Shown here: positions 23,340 through 34,800 of the stretch, in pieces | Position numbering within the stretch: the first letter of the stretch is position 1 | Layout: every line of letters starts with the position of its first letter | Source: Mallotus nudiflorus | Lineage: Eukaryota; Streptophyta; Magnoliopsida; Malpighiales; Euphorbiaceae | Length of the DNA: 64,000 bases | NCBI GenBank assembly: GCA_947683625.1 | Contig: CANTUR010000039.1 | Location: 7,192,001-7,256,000, forward strand | Reading direction: 5' to 3' | Made by a program: the position numbers and the translations under genes | The notes under the pieces: generated by a model | The model's input: only the letters and a program-made list of their open reading frames with translations | Databases searched by the model: none | What the model was told of the DNA's origin: nothing

Positions 23340-25516
23340 GGGAAAAGGTGCATTTATCACCTAATGTTTACCTCGTGGAGTGAATAGACCCTTAATATAT
23401 TATTTTAGATCAAAAGACCACATAATTAAGTTTTTTAAAAAATTTAAGCTCCTGATTTTGACGGTGGTTGGTACTCTGTTAGCTGCATCTCACGTGGCAA
23501 TCTTTTATTAAAAAGTAAAAGCGTAAAACTAATAAAATTCCTTGAGAAATTAAGAACTGAGTAAAACCATCTTTTATTAAAAGCAAAAGCCAAAAGGTGC
23601 CTTAGAGCACCAAGCTTAGGTCAGCGCGGAGCGCATGAAGCGCTGCTCGCTGTGCGTGAAGGAGTAGCAGCTTGCGATGGCGAGAAGTTGACTGAAGGTG
23701 GAGCTATTTGACTGTTGGGTCCTTCTCACAGCAGCGCTGCATGCTAGTCGGGGCTGAACGAGGTAGATCGTCGGCTGAGCAGCAGCTCCGTTAATATCTC
23801 TGATTTTACTCTTTTGATTCTGTGTTCAATTTGTTACGGGTTTGATTTTATTTAATTTAATTGTATACTAGAACTTAACATAGCCAAACTTTCGTTTCAT
23901 GCCATTTATTATGAAACTGAGAGGCGCATACACTCATTTTTACGTCGACCATCTAATATACAAGAAAAGGACAGCCTTTTCTTTTTTTTTACATCTGTTT
24001 GATTTTCTTGAAAGAACCTTATAATATATACACATAATTCTCTGGTTTTATTCTTGTTTTTCCTGCTGAGTTGTGGTATGGGCACAGCATATGGATATGA
24101 AGCAAGGTGTAGCATGTGGATATGAAGCACGGTGTCGAGCTGCTAACCATTTTAGATGTGCACATGTGTTCCCTAAGATACATATGTGTGCGAGTTTGTT
24201 TTTCTTGTTATAGCAGTCATTCGGCCAAGGCCTTTTTTAAAATTCATTGCTAGAGATTTAAAGTGGGTTTGGTAAAACTGAACAGAAAAGAACTTAGAAC
24301 TGCAAAACAATTATATTAACAAAGTACTAAACTTCAAAATAAAAAAATGTAGTCAATGATAACTTAATTTTTTTTATTATTAAAAAGAAAAATAGTGATG
24401 CTAACAAACAGAGGTAATGGTGGCGGCATTGATTTTGTTGGTGGTTACACAATTTGTGGCGAGAGTGATTGTAGAAATCAAAATGGTGATAGCTGTCGTG
24501 CAACAGTGATATGGATGATAACCATGACGCTGATGGTGATTCTAGAAGTAGAGATAATGGTAGCAAGAGCAATAAGTATTGCCACAACAGTGAATGACTA
24601 CCATGGTGGAAGCAGCGATGATGATCATGACAGTAACATTGACATTGAGAATGGAGATGTTGACAATCAAGATAATGTGGTGACGGTAGGCACAAAAAAT
24701 TAAGGTGTGTTTCCACCAAAGACCAAAAAAAACTCGTTTCAAATACAAGTTTCCTAGAGGTTTTGTGAAATTTATTCCATGTCAAAAACTGAAAATGACA
24801 AAAGCCAATGAAAATGATGCAGGCAGAGGGAGTAGACGTAGAGAAGGAAGGCCTCATGATTGGAGATGAATGGTTACTACCCTCACGACTCATTTGAGTT
24901 GTCATGCCCCTTCTTGAATCAGAAGACAAATCAGTAGCTGGATCCTTAGCACTGACGAGCTTCTCATCTGCGTATTCAACCCGATAACAATAAGCCAATA
25001 TCAGAGAGCATTAGCAGTTGACACTAACAGAAAAATATCAGTTTCACTAAAACATCAGAATGTAATTGAATGTTATATTATTATTATTTTCTAAACCTTG
25101 GGAAGTGGATGGGGACTGAGCCGCCAACACCTCAGAGCAACCGTGCACGCTAACAGAATGGGCCAGTTCTGTCCGTACAAGAAAGGAGGCCATTAGACGA
25201 TCGAATGCCCAATCCATCAGCAGCAATAACACCAGCAGAAAACGGAGAATAAACAGCCATAAAACTTCCCATATTGCCGCCATCAAACATAGGCACGGCA
25301 GCAGGAGAATATAAGGAATTTGATTGGCTTTACTCTTTTGCTTTTTAATAAACGATGGCCACATCAGACGGAGTTAACAGAGTATCAACTGCCGTCAAAA
25401 CCAAGGGCCTCGAATTCCAAAAAAACATAATTCTGTGTTCTTTCGGTCCAAAAAAAATATTAAGGGTCTATCTGCTCTACAGGGTAAGCACTAGGGGCCT
25501 AAATGCACCTTTTCCC
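23340..25516. mobile_element. MULE 1, non-autonomous (Pack-MULE-like)
   Basis: Terminal inverted repeats of about 200 bp lie at 23340-23541 and 25315-25516. Both outer ends read GGGAAAAGGTGCATTTA, and an inner part shares the 'ctctgtta' core. A 9-bp target duplication with one mismatch flanks it: TAATTATCA (23331-23339) and TAATTATAA (25517-25525). No transposase is encoded. It carries a fragment of a host gene (24822-25313) and a GC-rich stretch near 23,600-23,790. It sits 266 bp upstream of the receptor-kinase ATG. Confidence 0.85.
24822..25313 (-). pseudogene. Captured remorin-like gene fragment inside MULE 1
   Basis: Two exon-like pieces lie on the minus strand. The first ends at 25097 with SVHGCSEVLAAQSPSTSQ before a GT (caag|gtttag). 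The second starts at 24967 after a TACGCAG acceptor and reads DEKLVSAKDPATDL, then RRGMTTQMSREGSNHSSP and RPSFSTSTPSA. Joining at GT-AG keeps the frame. The 'TQMS.EGS.HSSP...RPSFS.STPSA' pattern resembles the variable N-terminal half of long remorin-family proteins; this is from memory, not a search. A frameshift lies in the first piece, near 25,180-25,200. The remorin C-terminal domain is not present. Confidence 0.5.
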
Positions 25517-25553
25517 TAATTATAATATATTTATTTGGTCGAAAAAAAGAAAC

Positions 25554-25611
25554 AGACTGAAAAAAAGTAGGAAACTGATGAATGTCATCAATCATAAATA
25601 AGGTGAATGCC
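25554..25611 (+). repeat. Direct repeat, right copy flanking MULE 1
   Basis: Second copy of the 23207-23265 segment, located 171 bp upstream of the receptor-kinase ATG, that is, in its likely promoter. Confidence 0.8.
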
Positions 25612-25712
25612 CACCTCCATCCTCCAAGTTAGACCTTGATAACGTGTTTTTCAATTTATATTAAATTTTCCAATATTTTTTTTAATTCCTAAACCGCCCC
25701 TCGTGGAGTAGG

Positions 25713-25717
25713 TATAA
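25713..25717 (+). promoter_or_regulatory. Possible TATA element of the LRR receptor kinase
   Basis: GGTATAAGTTT lies about 65 bp upstream of the ATG. This would leave a 5' UTR of roughly 35-40 bp. Weak consensus; position is the only support. Confidence 0.25.
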
Positions 25718-25781
25718 GTTTAGAAATTAGGGTTGTCTCCTTCTCATGTCTTCTCAGAAAAAAGTACTATACAAGTTTAAG

Positions 25782-25887
25782 ATGGAAATAGCTTTTTCCT
25801 TTTGCTCTTTTTGCTTTGTTTGCATCTTCATATTTGTCTCAATTCCAATATTCAGTGCTCAAAATGCTACCACTGATCCGTCTGAAG
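25782..25887 (+). CDS. LRR receptor kinase exon 1 (signal peptide)
   Basis: The ATG at 25782 has a good context (AAGATGG). The first 26 residues form a hydrophobic signal peptide (FCFVCIFIFVSIPIF, probable cleavage after FSA). QNATTDPSE follows. The last base is the first base of a Val codon completed by exon 2; the donor is G|GTGCGA. 'AQN.TTDPSEV.ALN' is the usual mature start in this subfamily. Confidence 0.85.
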
Positions 25888-28800
25888 GTGCGAATCTCTC
25901 TCTTTCTACTTTCTTTATGAAGTAAAAATGTAAAATTATCACATAGCATCGTTGAAGTGTGTAATCTCTCTAAATGGTTTCTAAATTTACTTTCTCTGCT
26001 TTTATTTTCTCCGTCTCCAAACCTTTAATGTATAAAATGAAATAGATGGCCCCTGAGGCTTGTCCTGCTGTTTCGGGGAACAAAATTCTACCTGTAAAAA
26101 AATTCCATGAATTTCATTTGGAATGAAATATGCTATAGAAATATAGATGAAAAATGCATCTTACCAAAATTTTAGCCGTGGTTTTGGAGTTGAGAGCCTC
26201 ACTGCCTGCTCCCCAGTGTGTTAAGTTTCACTGTAATCATTAACCATATCCAAGTGTCGGCATCTCCTAATCTATTGTAGGAGGGGAGAGTTGGAATCCC
26301 TCCATCCTCTCCAATTGTGTAAATAATAATAATTATATTCAAGTTGGATAGAGCTTTTCCCAAAAAATTGAATTATGTCGTTAGTTGTATATTCTTTTTA
26401 CTACTTTCCATATACTAAACATGTCTCTCTGTTATCAAATAATTCGCGTTTTAGAAGTCTTTCTAAATAATTGACGCTTTAAATTATTAATGTATTTTAA
26501 TTTTATTTTTCAATTTTACTCTTATTTAATATAAAAAAATTAATTGAGTAAATAATATATTTCTTTTGAAACTCTATATGAAATTAATATTCATTGAAGA
26601 AATTTATTATAAAAATAATATAATATTTTATACATATATTAAATACATTTCTTAATAGCAGTATACTTGTCTGAATTTCTATCATTCGACAAGCTCTTTT
26701 TAACATTAATTTTTTTTTATCATTTGATCTATTTAAACAAATCAAAATCTCATTTTGTAACAAAAATTATTTCTCAAATTTATAAATATAATACTAATAT
26801 TAAGTAATTACATATATAATTTTATAGTTATTATATTTTTTTAAATATATACAAAACATATTTATTTTTAAGTTGTAAAATATATTATAAAAACATAAAA
26901 AGAGCTAAAGTCGAAATTACATGCTTAGAGAATAATATATCAGAAATTTAACTGCTCATAACTTTTAAAAATTTTATTTTATGCCTTTTATATAATTAGA
27001 TCTTCTTGTTGCTAAATTTTCAAAAAAAAAAAAAAAACCTTTTGAATAAAGATTTGATGGCCAAAATTAATCAAGGATTACCTAACCGTTAATATTTTAA
27101 ACTTAAGGAACTCATCAACTTTGGATGGCCTGGATACCAAAACCGCCATTACATAAATTTTTTAAGGGATTTTTTCAGAAATGATCAAAAACATAAAAAA
27201 TTTGTTGACCCAAATTTTTTTTTTTTCTAAATATATGGAAACTTTTTCATTTTTATTAAAATAAGGAAACTTCCTTTCAAAATAAATGGTCTCTTCATCT
27301 TTTTCTCTTTTTTTTCTTTTCTCTACTAACTTTTTTTATTTTACTCTGTTCTTCTTTTGTTCTTTCTTCCTTCCTCCTTTTTCTTCTTCTTTTCTTTCTC
27401 CTTTTTTCTTCCTTTCCTCTTCTTTTTCTTCTCCTTCTCCTTCCTTCATTCTTCTTTTTCTTCTTTTCTTTTTTTGTTCTCTGCAATTTTTTTTTCTTTT
27501 CTCTTCATCCTCTACTCTTGCATGATATTATCAACATTATTTCCAAAATAAAACTACACAACTAGAAAATTTCTCTTCTAAAATTTTTATTCATGGTTTT
27601 TTTATTTAATTTGTTGATTCTTTTCCCTTCTATGACCGTCAAAAATTTCAAACACAAAGCATGCAAAGAACGTGACTAAAATTGTTTTTTTTTTTTTTAA
27701 TAAGAGTTTTCATAGCTAAAAATTTGAATTTTATAATTATGGACGTTGAAATTTGAGTATTGTAATGGCTCTGATTTTATTTGTTTAGATTGATAAAATT
27801 GTGTGTTTTTTTGGTACCTAGTAGTTTTAGCGATTGTTTTTGTGATTGTTTTAGTAGTGGTAGTTTTTCTAATTGTTTTCATAATTATTTTTCTAATTGT
27901 TTTGTGATTGTTGTTGTGATTGTTTTTAGTTGTTTTCATGTTTTTTTATAGTTTTACGAGGTTGATTTTTAGTTGTTTTTTAGGTTGTTTTTGGTTCATG
28001 GTTATTTTTTTGATTGTTTTCATAATTATTTGGTAATTATTTTTTCTGGTTATTTTAGCGGTTGTTTTTCTAGTTGTTTTGGTAGTTGTTTTTCTAGTTG
28101 TTTATGTTTTTTTGTTGGTTTTTTTTTTCAGTTTTATAAGTTTGTTGTATAATGATTTTTCTAGTTGTTTTAACAAATGTTTACAAAAACAACTAAAACT
28201 CGTGATCTTTTTTTCATCATCATCATCTTCTTCTTTTAAAACTCATCATCTATAATTAAAAAGTTTTTTTCTTTGCTTTCTTCTTCAACATCATAATCTT
28301 TTTCTTTTTTAGTTTGTTTTCCATAAAAAAAATAATAGGAAAAAGGGAAAGAGAAAGAAATATAAATTAGGAAAAACAATGGAAAAAAATAAATAATAAA
28401 AAAAATAAATAGAAAATAAAAAAAAAGGAAAGAGAAAGAACAAATTAATTAGGAAAAAAATTGGAAAAAAAAAAAGGAAAGAAACAAAGAAGAAAGACAA
28501 TCACGTAAAAAAAAAAAAAAGGCACAAAACACCTTAATTTTGAAAAAAAAAATTTGTTAGTACCATATTTTTTAAAAACTTTAGGTTGACTTTACTGATT
28601 TCTGTAATTTTTTCTTTTTTAATAAAAATTCCTCTCCATTCACACTTGGGTTTAATTTTAGTCCATTAAAAACTAATTGATCAATCAATATATTCCCAAT
28701 CTCCACCCTCTAATCTTTTTCTTTTCCAGTTTGTTTTCTATAAAAAATAAATAAATAATAGAAAAATAGGGAAAGAGAGAAATATAAATTAGGGAAAAAC

Positions 28801-31800
28801 AATGGAAAAAATAAGAAAGAAAGAAAGATATAATCATAAAAAATAAATAGAAAATAACAAAAAAGAAGAGAAAGAGAAAGAACAAATTAGTTAGGGAAAA
28901 AAACAATGAAAAAATAAAAAGAAACAAAGAAAAAAGACAATCTAAGTAAAAATTAAAAAAAAAAAAGAAAAAAGGCACAAAACACCGTAATTTTGAAAAA
29001 AAATTTGTTAGTACTATATTTTTTAAAAACTTTAGGTTGACCTCAGTGACTTCAGTAATTTTCCCTTTTTTAATAAAAAATCCTCTCCATTCACACTTGG
29101 GTTTAATTTTAGTCCATTAAAAACCAATTGATCAATTGATACATTCCCAATCTCCACCCTCTTATCCTCCTTGCTTCCGCATCTCATTTTAATAACCAAA
29201 ATCATTATTTTGGCAATTGATTTCACATAATTCTTCACATATTTTACTTGACTAGCCATAATTATTACTTTCCATAAAATCCTTTCTTTTTTTTGTACTC
29301 ATTTAACTCTCCAATATTTTAACATTTACTTGATCATCCCAATAATTATTGTTCTATCCTCCACATTATTTTCCTAACCACCATCCATGCCACTCTAACA
29401 TTGGATTGGAGCCATGTTTTACCCCATTTGAGTTCTGCTATGTCTAACTGACTCTAGCAATCAACTCATGAATAGCTTCTACACTTTATAATCTAAGCTA
29501 TCAAACAACTTTGTTCTTGTAAAATCTCTTAATGCGATCAATCAAGATAAATTTCTAGGGACATATGGCATAAGTTTATCCTTTTATTGGAAGTATTAGG
29601 ATATCCCAGGCAATCATGTTATCTCTTATTATTTGAGTACTTACACTTCCTTTAAAAGCATGAATAGTATGGCAAATGTTTTAATTCCTAATAAGAAAAA
29701 TGTAAAATCCATGGTTAATCGTAGACCAATTTATTGATTTTACATTTTATGTAATGATTAGTTTGGCTAACATGTTGAAGTTTACTTTATCATTTAGTAT
29801 AACAAATTTATAGAGTGCTTTTGTACCAAAAAAAAAAAAACTAATAAAATGTTAATTTTAACCAATATTTTTCATGATGCATTCTTTATATGGAAATTTC
29901 AAGGAAAGGAATGTGTGGTTGCTTTTAAGATAGAGATGTATAGAATTTGCAACAAGATGCGTAGACTTAATAATGCTTTGCACTGAGATGATGAAATATG
30001 GAATAGTACATCATAGATAATATTTTGGGCCTTACAAATCCTTTTAAGGCTTAGAACAAGGAGACCCCACTTTTGGTATACTTATTTAATTCTTTATGCT
30101 AAAAGATTCTTTACATTAATCTATTGTTTTGAGAGCCGAGGTATGATTTATGGATGCTAAGATGTTAAAGGTGCCCTTTTTGTCTCTCACTTAATTTTTC
30201 ATGAATGACAATTTCATATTTTTCAAGTAAAAGAAAGAGACATGTGCACAATGGAGAAATGATTTGGATTACATGAAAGAACTTCAAGTAGGTGATAAAA
30301 TATAACAAATCACCATTATTTTTTGGTAATAATGTATCTTAATCTTAAGCATATGTCATTAAAAAACATTTAATAGGAAGGAAACCAATGGGAAGATGAA
30401 TTTTTTAAAGTTTTTATCCATAGTATGTAAGAACAAATAAGAAGTATTTGAGGGGATTTAAGATTAAGGAAGAAAGGCTCTTAGTTGTGCCAAAAAGGAA
30501 ATCCTAGCAAAACTATAGCATAAGGAATGCCCACTTTTTATATTTGCTTTTTCCTACTACATATTAGTTTTATATGAAAAATTTAATCAAACTTTCAACA
30601 CTTGTAGGATTCTAGCAATAAGCACTTAAGGGTATAAATTTCTTAAGTTAGGATAGTATATGTTTGCAAAAGGAGATATTAGGGTGGAGCTTTCAAAAAA
30701 TTTAAGATTTCAACATTGCCCTTTTAAGAAAGCATGATTAAGGATTCCTTTAGTAACTAAATTCATTGATATCTAAGGTATTTAAAACCTGGTACATAAA
30801 CATCAATTTTTTAAAAGCAAACTTAAGTAGCAACCCTAACTTTGTCTAGAGAAGCATATTGGTAGCTTAGGATATGCTCAAGTTAGGTGTTGCTTAATAA
30901 GTGTACAATGAGTTAAATATTTTAGTTTATAATAATGTATGGATATCTAATAAAGAAAATGTGAGAGTTACTTCTACTACACAATTGATTTAACTCATAT
31001 TACAGTGATAAATATTTTAAATAAAAGGTAATAACAAAGGGATTTTAATGTGATTTATGAATTTTTCAATAAGATGGATAAAAAATTAATTTTGAGCATT
31101 TCACTTTCAATGCATTATACTACATATGAATTATTCTAGTGGTAGGGTTAAAAGGAGTTTTATGTTGTAAAAAAGCAGGTACTAATTTTGGCAAAGAGGA
31201 GGAAGGGCATTATCAATGGGGATCAATTAGAAACTCTTAAAAAAATATAGTAGCTATAATTTTAAAAATCAATAATATAATATGAAGGACATTTAGGAAC
31301 TACTTACCAATAAGAGAAAACAAGTGACACAACTTACAGTGCAATAAAGAGAAAGTGAGACAATGTATTATATGTTTATTATGTATTCATTTGCATGAGA
31401 CTTTTAAATAAGAAGTCCTATCAAGTACATTAGGGGCAATGCCAATAACTTTTTAGACTAGATCACAGTTATATTTGTAAAATATTTGCTACAAGAACTA
31501 TAATTTTATCCATGTTAATATGGGCTATATGGAATTATATGAATAATCTTCATTAGTGTTGTAGACATATTCTGGAACAAACACAAAATACATTTTCTAA
31601 TAAAAAGGTAAAGAAAACAATAACACAAGAATTTACATGAAAATCATGATGTGGGGGAAAACTACTAGTGGAAAGATTTCACTATTATTGAAAAAAGCAT
31701 ATATGAGTGTTTCAAACAATTATAATCATTAGAACTTAAAGCGCTACTTTAGCACTACATTGTTGTATTTTGGCCCGTGTATGAAAAATAGGCCTAACTA

Positions 31801-34800
31801 AAATGCATCAACTACGTGCTACATGGCCGTATTTTGGCCCATGTACAAACCATAATGTTCACCTTTGGATCAAAAATTGTGTATTCAACAAAACATTACC
31901 TAGGTGAACATGACTGGATACATGTTTATGTCTCTATCCATTTCCCTCTATGGACACATCTATATTTCCTTTAAAACTATATTTTTTCAACAAATTAATT
32001 CAATTGCTTTGCACCATTATAAATCCCTAAAAATCCATAAATTCATTTTTCACTAAAAACGTCGCACCACAAGCTTATCGAGCCTCCAACTAAATTCATA
32101 TCACAAACTTTAACAATCTCCATCTTAATACAAATTACTGAACTAAAAATCAACAAAAAACACTCCAAGAAACACCAAGCAGTACAATAAACTCCACATC
32201 TTCCATAAAGCCCCTAAGGGTGCAAATTAATAAGAAACATCAATCAAGTCCAAGCAATACTAAAATTTAGATTATGAATATTGACATATACTCAATAATA
32301 TCATATGAATATTAATAAAGTGAAGAAAGTCTAAAATGATACCAATAGAGTATTAGTAAATTTATAATTTTGCACATTGAACTTGTGTAAAACCTTTTAA
32401 ATGTACCCCTTTTAAGTTGTATTTAACTTGTGAGCCTTTCTATCTCTCTTAATTTTTATGCCAATAATCTTCTTTATGATTTTCAAATCCTTTATCTTAA
32501 ATTTTTTTAACTAAAATGAGCTTTAACTTTATAATCTCTTTTTTATCTCTGACTACTAGTAGCATGTCATTAATATAGAGAAGTTAATACATAAAAGTCC
32601 CATCATGATTCTTTTTGAAATAAATACAACTATTATAACTCTAAGATCTAAACTCATGAGTAGTCATTAAAGCATCAAATCTCTTTTACCATTGTTTAGA
32701 GATTGTTTCAAGCCATATAAAGACTTCTTTAACAAACACATATAGTCTTATTTGCCTAAAATTACAAAACTCTTTGGCTACTACATGTAGATATCATCCT
32801 TAAATTCTCCATATAGAAATGCCATTTTCATATCCAACTACTTAAGCTCAAGATCATGTAAAAGAAATAATACCAAGCAAAGCTATACTTTAACACCAGA
32901 TATATACCCAAGAAAGATATACTTTCTGACAAAACAGAATAGAAAACTTAAGAAATAGAAGCTTAATTCCTTTTTTTTTCATTCAGTGTATAGACATATT
33001 TATATACAAGTTCTAGGAGATACTACATTAATTAATATGGTTAAGACACTACGTTAATTAGTATGGTTGAGACACCATATTAATTGGTATAGCTATTTTC
33101 AAAGTCATACAGTTTGATTATTAGAATATAGTCTGATTGTCAGACTGTATTATGACTATACAGCCTGTATTTTGATTACACAGCAACTAATTCCTTTGAC
33201 ATTCCCCCTCAAATTAATGATGGTAAGTCAACCAACATTAATTTGCTAATAAGAAAGTTATGTCGCTGACATGTCATGAATTTAGTGAAAATATCTGCAA
33301 GATGTAAAGTAGTGGAGATATATGGAAGAGTGATAACTTGATGATCATAGGCCTCCCTGATAGAGTGGCAATCAACCTCTATGTGCTTTGTGCATTCATG
33401 GTAGACAGGATTGGCAGTAATTTGGATAGCACTAGTGTTGTCAACATGTAAGGGAGTAGGTTGATCTTGGGAGAAACCAAGTTCTGTTAAAAGACCACAT
33501 AACCAAATGATTTCAGATCATGCAGTAGACATGGCACGGTACTCTGCCTCAGTGGATGATTTGGAGACTGAGTCTTGCTTTTTGTATTTCTAAGAGATAA
33601 GAGCATCACCCAAAAACATACACTATCATGTAGTTGATTTTCTTGTGTCTGGGTAGTCAGCTCAATCTGCATCACTATAGGCTTGTAGTTTGAGGGAAGA
33701 ATTAGTAGGGAAGAATAAACCACAACTAGGTGTGCCAAAGAGATATCTAATGATGTGGCGAACTGCAAATAGGTGGACATGTCGAGGGCCTTGCGTAAAC
33801 TTGTTGATAATATGGACAACATAAGAGAGGTCTGGGCAGGTGATAGTTAGATAGACAAGACTTCTAACTAGCTTTCGATATAAAGTAGGATCTTCGAGAA
33901 GTTCCCTTTCATCACATCGATATTTCATATTAATTTCCATTGAGGTGTCAACAGAATTAGTGTTTGTGAGTCCTGCTAACGGAACCAAATCCATAATATA
34001 CTTATACTGATTTAAGAAGATTCCTTGAGGCCAATGATGTACCTCTAACCCTAAAAAATAGGTAAGTGGATCAAGATCTTTCATATGGAAAGTAGAGTGC
34101 AATAAATTCTGAAGTTTAGAAATAGCCTCCATATCAGAATCGGTAATAACAATGTCATTTACATAAACAAAGAGAACAACTATGCCCTTTGATGTCCGTT
34201 GGAGAAAAAGTGAGGAGTCATACTAACTTTGAGTAAATGAAAAGTCAATAAGAGTCGATCAAAACTTTTTAAACCATACTCGCGGTGCCTGCTTTAATCC
34301 ATACAAAGAGCGTTTTAACTTGTAAACATTATTAGGGGAAGTAGGCATACCATTAGGAAGTTTGATGTAAACTTCCTCCTTGAGATCACCATGTAAGAAA
34401 GCATTCTTTACATCCATTTGATGTAAAAACAATGATTGTGATGCAACAAGGGTGAATATTGTTCGAACAGTGGTCATTTTGGCCACCGGTGCGAAGGTCT
34501 CATCATAGTCTAAGCCATACTCTTGCTTGTTGCCAAGAACTACCAACCAAGCCTTGTAACATTCTATGGATCCATCAGAACAAAGCTTGATAGAAAACAC
34601 TAACTTACTCCCAAGAGGTTTCATAGATGGTGGACATGGAACAACATCCAAGGTCTAGTTTTTTTCAAGTGTAAGAAGTTTTGTTTTAATAGCTCTCCAC
34701 CAACATTCATGCTCCATTGCTTGTTTATAAGATGAAGGAATAGGAATAGAAGACACAGTGGTTGTCAAAGATAAAGGAGAGGGGAAACTGTACTTATTTG

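Noticed and set aside
23600..23790. GC-rich patch that looked like a CpG island or exon
   Set aside because: No open frame with recognisable protein was found; it lies inside MULE 1 and is more likely captured or filler DNA.
24395..24703. 102-codon plus-strand ORF inside MULE 1 rich in Asp, Met and Val
   Set aside because: Arises from GAT/GGT-rich low-complexity DNA that is intronic on the captured-gene strand.
27286..27551. Ser/Phe-rich plus ORFs and Lys/Arg-rich minus ORF
   Set aside because: Pure product of the polypyrimidine tract; no domain, no start context, no partner sequence.
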